From: Phycisphaeraceae bacterium
Lineage (GTDB): Bacteria > Planctomycetota > Phycisphaerae > Phycisphaerales > Phycisphaeraceae
NCBI GenBank assembly: GCA_029260655.1
Contig: JAJDCU010000001.1
Coordinates: forward strand, 1-64,000
Reading direction: 5' to 3'
Length of the DNA stretch: 64,000 bases
The notes below the pieces were generated by a model, which saw only the letters and a program-made list of their open reading frames with translations, was not told the origin of the DNA and did no database searches. This document shows, piece by piece, positions 19,401 to 28,776 of this stretch. Each line of letters starts with the position of its first letter. Position 1 is the stretch's first letter. The position numbers and the translations under genes were made by a program.

Positions 19401-20169
19401 AGGCCAGCGGATCGCCAAACAGTTCCGCGTACTGATGCGGCAGACCTTCCGCGCCACACGGGGCATGCACGTCGAGGACGAGCTGATGCGCGACGTGATC
19501 ATCCGGGCCTACGACTGTGTGCTCTGGGGCGGGATCGAGTACGCCAAGCGCTACTGCGACCGTCTGGTCGAGGTCTTCCAGAAGGACGACCCGGAGCACG
19601 GCTACCTGGTCACCCGGGCCGTGGTCTGGAACCTGGCCAAGGTGATGCTGATCAAGGATGAGGTCTACGTCTCGGCCCTATTAACCAGCCCGGAGAAGTA
19701 CCGCCGGGACCGCAAGCGGTTTAACGTCAACCCCGAGCGCGGCGACAAGATCATCTACCGCCACCACAACCGACCCGAGTTCGAGGTCTTCGGCCGGCGC
19801 ATCCGGTTCGACTTCAAGGCCAGGGACTGGCAGCTCCGCATCATGTCGTCCTGCGCCTTCCTGCGCAGGCTGATGCCCGGCTGGCATATCCGTGAAAAAC
19901 AGTTCCGCGACTGGTATGAACAACTGGTCGATCGGCTTGATTGGCACGGCGGGCGGGATTACCAGCGCTGGGCCGCGATCCTCGATACGCCCAAGGCCGT
20001 CACCGGCTACCGGGAAGTACGCTACCCCAAGATGGAAGCCGCGCGCAAGCAGGCCGAGCAGCTCTTGGCGATGGACCCCCAGTCCTTCGAGCCCGCCGCC
20101 GTCGACAAGCCCGCCGAGGAAGATCAACCCCTGGTTAGCCTCCCCGTCGTCCAGCCCGCGGGGGTGTAG
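16447..20169 (+). CDS. fused indolepyruvate ferredoxin oxidoreductase (alpha+beta, with C-terminal extension)
   Basis: 'GNELLVKGALETEGGVHLLTGYPGSPIAPFFDTL', 'TFCPGCPHRDSS', 'GDTGCYTM', Fe-S cysteines 'CEFCLECTNQTGCPG...CVNDGACERIHACPSF', gamma domain 'CGVGGMGIGVATAILVKAG'. Start at MRQIDPRF. Confidence 0.92.
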   Translation: MRQIDPRFTQTAGPAVFSGNELLVKGALETEGGVHLLTGYPGSPIAPFFDTLEALGPLLREHGVVAKQANNEALAVAMANGSQMIGCRAIVAFKSVGLHVAADALALGVLAGTRGESGGLVVMGDDPWSDSTQVPADSRFLAEHVRLPVVEPSTPQQVKDWVGLSFKLGQAAGIYIGYMMTVANADGGGTVECGPNHFPQINEHQKVALSYEKDIEPNLDQAVLLPPRSVWREEGLAAQFQKLKAEARRLGLNHIEHRPQKGLVVPMGFIAAGTASSYLDHALDEIALTGRFPILKLGMTYPVDDQIVLEFARQCQQVVVIEERRSFVERQVIEILNPLKQSGEIKTDVFGKTFPGGLPGIPETRGLNPSVLLQRLIPLIKDHAALAIELTNGSLAEHLELIEQTGGYEVNIPLRTPTFCPGCPHRDSSSVLLELRRDLLDGKYMLQQHKRKPVDMVCHGDTGCYTMLMFEPTTPLMHNYSGMGLGGGTGAGIDPFIENKQIVFMGDGTFYHSGQLAISQSIYNGQDLTYIILDNKTTAMTGHQGHPGIEFDLTGKPMNPLDIERIVSGLVPKSLKKDVRVVRINPADRDRYRKLLEQTILADGVKIVIADKECGITYHRRARSVERGQLKQHGFLPKKLFMNVATEVCEFCLECTNQTGCPGLKMAGTDYGPKVQTDLSLCVNDGACERIHACPSFEEVTVTRRQPKRMGDEYVDLGDLPEPERPIHAEQPTWRAHLCGVGGMGIGVATAILVKAGHEMGYQVRFLDKKGLAIRNGGVFSQLVYSRPQPSGQPVPTTAQIPYGTADLLIGIDLLEAARSIDPKLPYRVASPKRTAAVVNTAKTPTILSLMGRDDFDIDDLQETVKRYAVEDRYVGVNVGDLCERILDTKLYANIMMLGVAFQKGYLPLTRQVIENAIVDVTKGERERNLRSFTIGRKIAVRPDLFVVEPQHEYESARQALRRKVNTLEAWYGSEWVGQVIDRTKGQRIAKQFRVLMRQTFRATRGMHVEDELMRDVIIRAYDCVLWGGIEYAKRYCDRLVEVFQKDDPEHGYLVTRAVVWNLAKVMLIKDEVYVSALLTSPEKYRRDRKRFNVNPERGDKIIYRHHNRPEFEVFGRRIRFDFKARDWQLRIMSSCAFLRRLMPGWHIREKQFRDWYEQLVDRLDWHGGRDYQRWAAILDTPKAVTGYREVRYPKMEAARKQAEQLLAMDPQSFEPAAVDKPAEEDQPLVSLPVVQPAGV

Positions 20170-20247
20170 GGATGTTCAATGTGTGATGTTTAATGTGTGA
20201 TGTGTGATCTTTGTAGATTGCACATTGAACTTTGAACATCTCACATC
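20170..20247. repeat. degenerate period-7 repeat with inverted arms in convergent gap
   Basis: gatgttc/aatgtgt/gatgttt/aatgtgt/gatgtgt ... right arm reverse complements to gatgtgagatgttcaaagttcaatgtgcaatc. Confidence 0.75.
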
Positions 20248-20251
20248 GATC

Positions 20252-21688
20252 TCACGCCGCCTTGTTCGATTGGCCACCGCCGCCGCATACGTGCTCCAGT
20301 TTGTTCAGGCCGTTGTAGGCGGCAACCTTGTAGGCCTCGGCGAGGGTGGGGAAGTTGAAGACGTTGTCGATGAAGAAGTCGGCCTTGCCGCCCAGGGCCA
20401 TCACCGCCTGGCCGATGTGGACGAGTTCCGTTACGCCCGATCCGATCGCGTGGATGCCCAGCAATTCGCGAGTGTCCTGGTGGATCAACAGCTTGAGCAT
20501 CCCGGTATCGTCGCCCAGCAGCCGGCCGCGGGCGATCTCCTTGTAAGAAGCGATCCCTGCTTCGTAAGGGATGGCTTCCTCGGTGAGCTGCTCCTCGGTC
20601 TTGCCGACCATCGAGATCTCCGGGACGGTGAAGATGCCGAAGGGGAACACGGTGTTGAACCCGTCGGTCTTGACCCCAAAGGCGTGGCATATCGCGCGCC
20701 GGCCCTGCTCCATGCTCGTGCTGGCTAGGGCGGGGAACCCGATCACATCGCCCGCGGCGTAGACGTGCTCGACGTTGGTCTGGTAGTGCTCGTTGACGTT
20801 GAGCCGGCCCCGGTCGTCGTATTCGATCCCGACGTTTTCCAGGGCAAGCGCGCCGCAGACGCCCTGCCTGCCGACGGCATACAGCAGCGTCTGGGCCTTG
20901 AGCCGTTTGCCGGATTCCAGCGTCGCCTGCACCAGCTTCACGCCGCGCTCGTCCGGGTCTAGTTCCTGGATCGATTCGACCTTCTCGCCCATCCGCAGGG
21001 TGATGCCGCTGCTGCGCATGTGGTACTGGAACGCCTCGGTGATCTCCCGGTCCAGGAAGCCCAGGACCATGTTCCGCCCTTCGACCAGCGTGACGCGCAC
21101 GCCCAGCGTCGCCATGATGCAGGCGTACTCGCAGCCGATCACCCCGCCGCCGACGACGATCATCGACTTGGGCAGGCGCTGGAGCTTGAGCACCTGGTCC
21201 GAGCAGAAGATGCTGTCTTCGTTAAATGGGATGCTGTCGGGTTTGGCGGGCCGTGTCCCCACCCCCAGCATGAACTTGTCTGCGGTGAGCATCTCCATCT
21301 CGTCTTCGCGGACGACCTGGACGAGATTGGGCCCTTCGAAGTGGGCGGTCCCCCAGACCAGGTCGATGTCGTTCCGCTCGAACTGATCGCGGATCATTTC
21401 CCACTCGTGGCGGATGACCTGCTGGCTGACCGAGACGAGGTCCGCGATGGTGATGTCTTTCTTGACACGGTAGCTCTGGCCGAACAGCCCGCGCTGGTTG
21501 GCGCCGGTGAGGTGGACCGCCGCTTCGCGCAAGGCCTTGGACGGGATCGTCCCGGTATTGACCTGGGCGCCGCCGAGGACATTGCTGCCCTCGATGATCG
21601 CGACCCGCTTGCCGAGCTTGGCAGCCTGGATCGCGGCCTTCTGGCCCGCCGGGCCCGTCCCGATGACGACGAGGTCGTAATGCTTCAT
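20252..21688 (-). CDS. sthA: soluble pyridine nucleotide transhydrogenase (Si-specific NAD(P)+ transhydrogenase)
   Basis: 'YDLVVIGTGPAGQKAAIQAAKLGKRVAIIE', 'GTIPSKALREA' with no redox CxxxxC pair, 'VVGGGVIGCEYACIMATLGVRVTLVEG', 'VYAAGDVIGFPALASTSMEQGR'. Confidence 0.88.
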   Translation of the reverse strand: MKHYDLVVIGTGPAGQKAAIQAAKLGKRVAIIEGSNVLGGAQVNTGTIPSKALREAAVHLTGANQRGLFGQSYRVKKDITIADLVSVSQQVIRHEWEMIRDQFERNDIDLVWGTAHFEGPNLVQVVREDEMEMLTADKFMLGVGTRPAKPDSIPFNEDSIFCSDQVLKLQRLPKSMIVVGGGVIGCEYACIMATLGVRVTLVEGRNMVLGFLDREITEAFQYHMRSSGITLRMGEKVESIQELDPDERGVKLVQATLESGKRLKAQTLLYAVGRQGVCGALALENVGIEYDDRGRLNVNEHYQTNVEHVYAAGDVIGFPALASTSMEQGRRAICHAFGVKTDGFNTVFPFGIFTVPEISMVGKTEEQLTEEAIPYEAGIASYKEIARGRLLGDDTGMLKLLIHQDTRELLGIHAIGSGVTELVHIGQAVMALGGKADFFIDNVFNFPTLAEAYKVAAYNGLNKLEHVCGGGGQSNKAA

Positions 21689-21830
21689 ATCTGTGTACCG
21701 CCTCGCAGTTTACGCCTATAGATGTAACGATCGGCTTAATCCGATACCGCTGTAAGACTTGATCGGCATGTCCGGGCGTCGAATGAAGCGGGGCGGAGGT
21801 CCGGTAAGGCGGGCGTGAAGGGGGCGCACT

Positions 21831-21854
21831 AAAAAAAGCGCGGTCGGCCGCGCC
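21831..21854 (-). terminator. rho-independent terminator downstream of superoxide dismutase gene
   Basis: Minus strand reads GCGCGG-CCGA-CCGCGC followed by TTTTTTT. Confidence 0.85.
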
Positions 21855-21895
21855 TGGTGAAAAGCTTCACGTGTGTGTCTTGATCCCTTGGTCGG

Positions 21896-22522
<627 letters not shown>

Positions 22523-22948
22523 CTGGGTTTCCGATCTAGTTTGTAAGTATTGTTTCAAAAGCACGTTACCTCCTTTGTTGAGGTTCACGTGCAGGATTCA
22601 AGGGAGTGTATGAATGAGTTCTTACACGGTCAAGATCGTGCTGAGGGTGATCTGTGGGGATCCTGTGGAGGTGGTAAATGATGTAAACCGTTTAGAAAAA
22701 GTCAGTTGTGTGATCTTCGAAGCGCGATTTGTCGCCGCTGGATCGTGGGGCTTGGGGAAAATAGTTAGAGATATTTGGAATTTTTCTAAATAAGGTGAAC
22801 CTAAAACGGGGTTTGTGGTGTACATATAGGTGTATCCGAGGCCGAAGGCCTGGCAGCCCCGCCAGACTTAAGGCCACCAGATGCACACCGCCCTGCGGCG
22901 GGCGGGCAAGCGGTCGATCCAGGGGATCATGGAAAAGTGAGGTGCACT

Positions 22949-23950
22949 ATGGCGGAACGGACCCGTCGAAACTCCCCCTTAAGCCGGTCAGTTAACCGAC
23001 GGCGCGTGTCACAGGCATGGTCCGGCCGAGCCTTGGGCTCCGCCGAAAAGGCCCAGGTCCATGCTATCCTCACCGGCAAGTACGAGTACATGGACAACGA
23101 TGCTTTCGCGCTGTCCGACGAAGAGGCGGTCCGTCTGCTTTTTGACGAGCCCGACCCGACGCCCCAGCCGGACACCAGTTGGTACCAGCCGGTGATGGCC
23201 AACTCCGTCGCGCTGCGCCAAAGCAGGAACGCACCCGCGGTGCTGCTGACCGCCAAGCAGGAGCGCGTGATTTTTCTGCAATACAACTACAGCCGATTCC
23301 GGGTGTGCAGGCTTCGTGACCAACTGCTTGAGAAGCGCAGGGTTTCACCCGCCGCCGGGCGCGAGATGCTCGCCTGGCACCGCAAGGCCAGCGGCTACCG
23401 CGACCAGATCGCGCAGATCAACCTCGCGCTGGTGTTGGCGATGGCGAAACGCACCCGCATGGGCGAGATGGACTTCGGCGACCTGGTCAGCGAAGGGAAC
23501 ATGGCCCTGCTGCGCGCGATCGATAAGTTCGACGCCGCGCGTGGGTTCAAGTTCTCGACCTACGGCTGCCGGGCGATCCTCAAGGCGTTCAGCCGAGCCG
23601 GGATCAAGTTCAGCCGGTACCGAGGCATGTTCCCCACCGATTACGACCCGGCGATGGAGCGCTCGGATTACGCCGAGACCCGGCGGGTCGAGCACGAGTT
23701 GGACTGCGCCGACGAGGTCAAGCTGATCGTTACCCGCAACATCGCCGAGCTGACCGATATCGAGCAGGAGGTCATCGAGCACCGCTTCGCCGTCAACCGC
23801 AAGATCCCCAAGGGCAAGCCCGAACCACGGAGGCTGACCCTTGAGCAGGTCGGCAAGATCATCGGCGTGACCAAGGAGCGTGTCCGGCAGATCCAGAACA
23901 AAGCCCTGGAAAAGATCCGCATCACGCTTGAGGAAGGGTATCTGGCGTAG
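22949..23950 (+). CDS. RNA polymerase sigma-70 family factor
   Basis: 'NLALVLAMAKRTRMGEMDFGDLVSEGNMALLRAIDKFDAARGFKFSTYGCRAILKAF', C-terminal 'LTLEQVGKIIGVTKERVRQIQNKALEKIR'. Confidence 0.93.
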   Translation: MAERTRRNSPLSRSVNRRRVSQAWSGRALGSAEKAQVHAILTGKYEYMDNDAFALSDEEAVRLLFDEPDPTPQPDTSWYQPVMANSVALRQSRNAPAVLLTAKQERVIFLQYNYSRFRVCRLRDQLLEKRRVSPAAGREMLAWHRKASGYRDQIAQINLALVLAMAKRTRMGEMDFGDLVSEGNMALLRAIDKFDAARGFKFSTYGCRAILKAFSRAGIKFSRYRGMFPTDYDPAMERSDYAETRRVEHELDCADEVKLIVTRNIAELTDIEQEVIEHRFAVNRKIPKGKPEPRRLTLEQVGKIIGVTKERVRQIQNKALEKIRITLEEGYLA

Positions 23951-23954
23951 AGAG

Positions 23955-24120
23955 GCTGTTAGCCATTAGCCAGTAGCCAGTAGCCTTTAGCAATCAGCAG
24001 TTAGCCTATGCAGTCAAAACAACAAAACCCTCGGTTGAGGCCGAGGGTTTTTGTTTTATCTATTCGGGCGCCTCGGCTTCTGTCTAATAGCTTATAGCTA
24101 ACAGCTAAAGGCTATTCGCT
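23955..24120. repeat. period-7 (NNTAGCC-type) repeats in inverted orientation flanking a terminator
   Basis: Left: gttagcc/attagcc/agtagcc/agtagcc/tttagca/atcagca/gttagcc (23958-24006). Right: ctaatag/cttatag/ctaacag/ctaaagg/ctattcg (24084-24118); tagcctttagc and gctaaaggcta are exact reverse complements. Confidence 0.85.
24024..24056. terminator. bidirectional rho-independent terminator between convergent genes
   Basis: AAAACCCTCGG-TTGAGG-CCGAGGGTTTT, 11-bp perfect stem with T-tract on + and A-tract on the other side. Confidence 0.93.
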
Positions 24121-24126
24121 TCCCCA

Positions 24127-25101
24127 TCAAATCCGGCTGAACCTCGACAGCAGGTCGGTGATCCTCGGCTGCTGGGGTTTGAGCTTGATACTCTTACGCC
24201 AGGCGCTTAGGGCCTCGTCTCGCCGGGCGGTGCTGATGCGGCCGTCCTGGATATAGAGCGTCATCAGGCAGGCGCCCAGCCCGTTGAGGGTTGCGGTGTC
24301 GTCGGGGGCCAGGGCGATGGCCTGACGGTATTGAAAGAGCGCCGGCTTGAACTGACGCATCTTGAACTTGACGTACCCCAGGCGTTCGTAGGCCGTGACC
24401 GACGGGCTGCGGCGGATCAGCGCCTCCAGCACATTCAGCGCCTGCTGGAAATTATTCAGGTGGATATGCGCGTCGGCCAAACCCAGCAGCACCGGGTCAG
24501 CCAGGTTGCCCAACTCGGCGGCCTGGCGGTAGGTGTCCACCGCATCTTCGTAGCGCCCCAGCAGGTTGAACGTCGCCGCCAGGTTGCACCACGCGGCCTG
24601 GCTGTCGGGTTCAAGGCGTGTGGCGATCTGCACGAATGTCAGCGCCTCGCCGGGCCGGCCTAGCTGAAGGTACGCCGAGCCCATTTCCCGGTTGACCTCG
24701 AAGCTGTCGGGGTTCAGCCGCCAGGCCATCTTGTACGACCGCAGCGCCTCGCGCACCCGGCCCAGGTACTGCTTCATCAGGCCCAGGCTGTAGTGCGCTT
24801 CGAACTTGTTCGGGTCGACGATCGTGGCCCGCTCGTAGGCCCGGCTGGCAAGCTCGTAGTCGCCGCGCTGCTGGTAGACCCCGCCCATGCCCATGTGAGC
24901 CTCGGCGATGTTGGGGTTCTCCTCCAGCGCCAGCCCGAATGCAGCCAGTGCCGAGTCCAGCAACCCCTGGTCAAGGTATATCTCGGCCTCGCCGAGGTGG
25001 GCCTGGGCGCGCCGGTTGGCGTTGTAGGCAGGGGTCAGCTCACAGCCGGTGAACATCACGGCGGCGGCCAACACGACGGCAAGCTGGGTAGGGCATCGCA
25101 T
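24127..25101 (-). CDS. TPR-repeat protein (probable lipoprotein)
   Basis: N-terminal 'AVVLAAAVMFTGCE' lipobox-like sequence and serial TPRs (ALEENPNIAEAHMGMGGVYQQRGDYELASRAYERATIVDPNKFEAHYSLG). Confidence 0.88.
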   Translation of the reverse strand: MRCPTQLAVVLAAAVMFTGCELTPAYNANRRAQAHLGEAEIYLDQGLLDSALAAFGLALEENPNIAEAHMGMGGVYQQRGDYELASRAYERATIVDPNKFEAHYSLGLMKQYLGRVREALRSYKMAWRLNPDSFEVNREMGSAYLQLGRPGEALTFVQIATRLEPDSQAAWCNLAATFNLLGRYEDAVDTYRQAAELGNLADPVLLGLADAHIHLNNFQQALNVLEALIRRSPSVTAYERLGYVKFKMRQFKPALFQYRQAIALAPDDTATLNGLGACLMTLYIQDGRISTARRDEALSAWRKSIKLKPQQPRITDLLSRFSRI

Positions 25102-25243
25102 GGTTGAACATCATATCGGCTTGGGCTTTGGGTTGTTGCCAAAATCATAGACCGGGGGGACACAACGCCCGCCCAGGCTTACAATCCGCTACCTGACCAC
25201 GAACCCGATGCGGGATATACCCTTGTTACCGGAGCCAAACCCG

Positions 25244-27013
25244 ATGCGAGCCGCGCTGGCGCAGATCAACCCGACCGTAGGCGATATCCAGGGCAACAGC
25301 CGGCTGATACGCCAGGCGATCCAGCGCGCGGGCGACCAGGGGGCTAAATTGGTGGTCTTCCCCGAGCTTTCGGTGATCGGGTATCCGCCCAAGGACCTGC
25401 TGCTTAAGCCCGCGGTGATCGAGGCTTGCAGTCAGGCGGTGGCTGATCTGGCCAAGGACTGCCGGGGGATCGCCGCGATCATCGGCCACCCCAGCCCGTC
25501 CGATAACCCAAGCGGCCGGCTCCTGTTCAACGCCGCGAGCCTCTGCTACGACGGCCGGGTCCGGCACCGGCGGGTCAAGAGCCTGCTGCCGACCTACGAC
25601 GTCTTCGATGAGCACCGATACTTCGAGCCCGGGCCCGATGTCCAGATCACACCGCTAAACGGGCTGAACCTTGGGATCAGCATCTGCGAAGACCTCTGGA
25701 ACGACCGCGGCATCGTCGACCGTCAGCTCTACCACGACAACCCGATCAGTGAACTGGCCAGACGCGGGGCAAACCTTTTCATTAACTGCTCGGCTTCGCC
25801 GTTTACCGTCGGCAAGCACGACATGCGCCTGGGGCTGATGAGCCAGGCGGCGATGCGTCACGGCCTGCCGGTGCTCTACTGCAACCAGGTCGGGGGCAAC
25901 GACGAGCTGGTCTTCGACGGCAACTCATGCGCGGTCGGGCCCGACGGCCGATTGATCGGTCACGCCAAAGATTTCGAGCCCGACCTGTTGATCGTGGACG
26001 TCCCGGTGCCGGGGCAGGGCGGCGCGGGCGAGCAGCCCAAGCCGACCGCGGGGGGCGAAAAGCCGCAAGCGGCGCGGATCGAATCGCGTAAGGACGGGAT
26101 CGCCTCGGCGTACCACGCGCTGGTGCTGGGGCTGCGCGACTACTGCCGAAAGTGCGGGTTCAAATCCGTCGTGCTGGGCCTAAGCGGCGGCATAGATTCG
26201 GCGGTCTGCTGCGCGGTGGCGGTCGCGGCGCTGGGCAAGGAAAACGTGCACGGGGTAGCGATGCCAAGCCGGTACTCATCCACCGGATCGGAAACCGACG
26301 CCGAGAAGCTGGCGAAGAACCTGGGCATCGTGTTCCATAGCGTCGCCATCGAGCCCGCCCACACCGCTTTTGAGCAGATGCTTGCGCCGATATTCGAGGG
26401 TACCGACCCCGGTGTCGCCGAAGAAAACATCCAGGCCCGCGCCCGCGGTGTTTTGCTCATGGCGATCAGCAACAAGTTCGGCTCGATGCTCGTGACCACC
26501 GGGAACAAGAGTGAGTTGGCCGTGGGCTACTGCACACTCTACGGCGACATGGCCGGCGGGCTGGCGGTCTTGTCGGACGTCCCCAAGACACTGGTTTACA
26601 AACTCGCTAACTGGATCAACGACAACCCCGGCTCCCCGCTTCGCATGGAGTTCGGCAAGCCGGTCATCCCCAAGGACACGATCACCAAACCCCCCAGCGC
26701 CGAGCTGCGCGAGAACCAGACCGACCAGGATTCGCTGCCGGAATACGAGGTGCTTGACGAGATCATCGAACGATTCGTCGAGCAGGAGCAATCGGCGAAG
26801 CAGATCATCGACGAGACCGGCTACGATTCAGAGATCGTCCTGAAGATGGTCCGCCTGATCGACTTGAACGAATACAAACGCAAGCAGGCCGCACCCGGGC
26901 TGAAGATCACCGGCCGGGCGTTTGGGTTTGGTCGACGCATGCCGATCGCACAGCGGTACGACAACCGGCGTGTGGTCGAGACGGACAGGAAAGAAGAAAC
27001 GCCACAGGGATGA
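25244..27013 (+). CDS. nadE: glutamine-dependent NAD+ synthetase
   Basis: N-terminal nitrilase domain 'MRAALAQINPTVGDIQGN...KLVVFPELSVIGYPPKDL'; C-terminal 'VVLGLSGGIDSAVCCAVAVAALG', 'GNKSELAVGYCTLYGDMAGGLAVLSDVPK'. Confidence 0.96.
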   Translation: MRAALAQINPTVGDIQGNSRLIRQAIQRAGDQGAKLVVFPELSVIGYPPKDLLLKPAVIEACSQAVADLAKDCRGIAAIIGHPSPSDNPSGRLLFNAASLCYDGRVRHRRVKSLLPTYDVFDEHRYFEPGPDVQITPLNGLNLGISICEDLWNDRGIVDRQLYHDNPISELARRGANLFINCSASPFTVGKHDMRLGLMSQAAMRHGLPVLYCNQVGGNDELVFDGNSCAVGPDGRLIGHAKDFEPDLLIVDVPVPGQGGAGEQPKPTAGGEKPQAARIESRKDGIASAYHALVLGLRDYCRKCGFKSVVLGLSGGIDSAVCCAVAVAALGKENVHGVAMPSRYSSTGSETDAEKLAKNLGIVFHSVAIEPAHTAFEQMLAPIFEGTDPGVAEENIQARARGVLLMAISNKFGSMLVTTGNKSELAVGYCTLYGDMAGGLAVLSDVPKTLVYKLANWINDNPGSPLRMEFGKPVIPKDTITKPPSAELRENQTDQDSLPEYEVLDEIIERFVEQEQSAKQIIDETGYDSEIVLKMVRLIDLNEYKRKQAAPGLKITGRAFGFGRRMPIAQRYDNRRVVETDRKEETPQG

Positions 27014-27095
27014 ACGCGGATGAACGCAGATAAAGCGGATAGGCAAGACGCCGGACGCGCATCCTATCAGCGTTCATCTGCGTTTATCCCTGTTC
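27004..27095. repeat. period-10 'gatgaacgca' repeat with inverted arms in convergent gap
   Basis: cagggatgaacgcggatgaacgcagataaagcggatagg versus reverse complement of right arm cagggataaacgcagatgaacgctgatagg. Confidence 0.85.
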
Positions 27096-27134
27096 CACCC
27101 GCATTTTCAGCGTCTGCGTGGTTCTGTGACTTAT

Positions 27135-28610
27135 CTACTGTCCCATCGCGTCCGCCAGCGTCGTGCCCTTGGCGGCGTTGAGTTGCGCTGTGTGCAGTTG
27201 GGCGACCACCTCGGTGCCGTCGAGCCGGGCGCGGTTGCGTTCTCGCATGGCGGCTTGCTGGCTGATGTCCAGTAGCTCATCGATGCCGATGCGCTCCGGC
27301 GGCCGGGCGAGGGTGTAGGCGGGGACGCCGGGCTCGCCGTGCTCGATGTGGTGGATGACGTTGGCGCTGGTCAGCAGGTCGATCAAGGATGCGATGGCCC
27401 GGCCGGGCAGCCCGGTCGCAGATTGCAATTCATTGGCCCGCACCGATTCACCCTGCTCGAACGCTTTGCCGATCATCACGGCCAGCGGGATCATCCACCG
27501 CGGGTCGAACAATACGTCCCGATCCTCAGCCAGGCGCTGGCTCTTGAATCGCCGGCCGTCCATCGCCTGGATCGTGTACGTCACCTCGACCCCAAACAGA
27601 ACGACCAGCCAGGTAAACCACAGCCATAGGAGGAACAGGGGGAGCAGGGCAAGCGCGCCGTAGAGGCTGGCGGTCCCGGCATAGAGGACATAAATCTTGA
27701 AGCCCTCGATGGTCCCGGTCCAGACCACCGCCGCGACAAATCCTCCGGTTAACGCTGCCCGGCTTTTGACTTTGGTGTTGGGCAGGAATTGATACATCAG
27801 GGCCAGCAGCAGCCAGGTTGTGACGAACGGGGTGATCAACGCCGTAAATCCGCCCAGCCAACCGACGGATTGTCCTGTGGCTTCCGCCGCTTGTTCGATG
27901 AGGGTGATGATCCGGCTTTGCACGAACTGCCCGGACAGTAATAGCAGCGGTGCGAGTGTGATCGCGGTGTAGTACAGCGGCAGCCGGACATACAGCGGGC
28001 GTCCATAAGGCGCGTCAAAGATGCGGTTGAAGCTGTGCTCAATCGTGGACAAGAGTTTGGTAGCCGCCAAGAGAAATATCACCACACCGACCGCACCGAT
28101 GCTTGCGAAGTTGATCCCCTCGAGCCAGTTAAGCAGGGCTTGTGCCTGCTCGTCCAGGTCTTGCAGCAAAAGCTTGTAGGACCCGGCGCGGTCGTCAGAC
28201 GCAGCGTCTTGAATCGGTGACGGTGCCGTGACGGCCTGTTCGGAGGCGGGGTCGGGTGCGTCGGTGCTGATCTCTACCGGCGCTTCTTCCCCCGTCTCTG
28301 TATCTCCCTCCGCTTCGACCCATTGCAAAGCAAAGTCGATCACGTCCTGCTTGAGTTTTTCTCGGTCTTCGACACCGACAAACGTCTGCATCACCACCAG
28401 CATCAACACGATCGTCGGCAGCAGGCTGAAGAGGGTGTGATACGTCAGCGCGGCGGCCATCTCCCCGGCCCGGTCGGCGCGCAGCTCCAAAGCGCAGTAG
28501 CGCCCAAAGTCCAGGATATATCGCAGCGACCGCTGGGCGCGCGTCAGCTCTTCCAGCGGCTCGGTCAGTAATCGGTGGACGCTATCGCGAATCCGTTGGA
28601 GCAGTTTCAT
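27135..28610 (-). CDS. YihY/BrkB-type inner membrane protein
   Basis: 'MAAALTYHTLFSLLPTIVLMLVVMQTF', 'FNRIFDAPYGRPLYVRLPLYYTAI', 'LFLLWLWFTWLVVLFGVEVTYTIQA'. Start at MKLLQRIRD. Acidic insert after first TM segment. Confidence 0.9.
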   Translation of the reverse strand: MKLLQRIRDSVHRLLTEPLEELTRAQRSLRYILDFGRYCALELRADRAGEMAAALTYHTLFSLLPTIVLMLVVMQTFVGVEDREKLKQDVIDFALQWVEAEGDTETGEEAPVEISTDAPDPASEQAVTAPSPIQDAASDDRAGSYKLLLQDLDEQAQALLNWLEGINFASIGAVGVVIFLLAATKLLSTIEHSFNRIFDAPYGRPLYVRLPLYYTAITLAPLLLLSGQFVQSRIITLIEQAAEATGQSVGWLGGFTALITPFVTTWLLLALMYQFLPNTKVKSRAALTGGFVAAVVWTGTIEGFKIYVLYAGTASLYGALALLPLFLLWLWFTWLVVLFGVEVTYTIQAMDGRRFKSQRLAEDRDVLFDPRWMIPLAVMIGKAFEQGESVRANELQSATGLPGRAIASLIDLLTSANVIHHIEHGEPGVPAYTLARPPERIGIDELLDISQQAAMRERNRARLDGTEVVAQLHTAQLNAAKGTTLADAMGQ

Positions 28611-28670
28611 AGGCAGATGGTCGAGCAGGGGGGCTGGGTTGTCAATACGTGTGGCCGTTATGGACTTGCT

Positions 28671-28744
28671 GTTTAGCGGCGGATCGAAGATCCGCATGTC
28701 GGTCTCATGGGCCCAGCACGGCGATCTGCGATCGCCCGCTAAAC
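28671..28744. repeat. REP/MITE-like palindromic element, copy B
   Basis: 8-bp perfect terminal inverted repeat GTTTAGCG/CGCTAAAC; hairpins GCGGATC-GAA-GATCCGC and GGCGATC-TGC-GATCGCC; inverse orientation of copy A. Confidence 0.85.
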
Positions 28745-28776
28745 GGGGCCGTGCCAGGGGTATTCACCTTGTCGCA

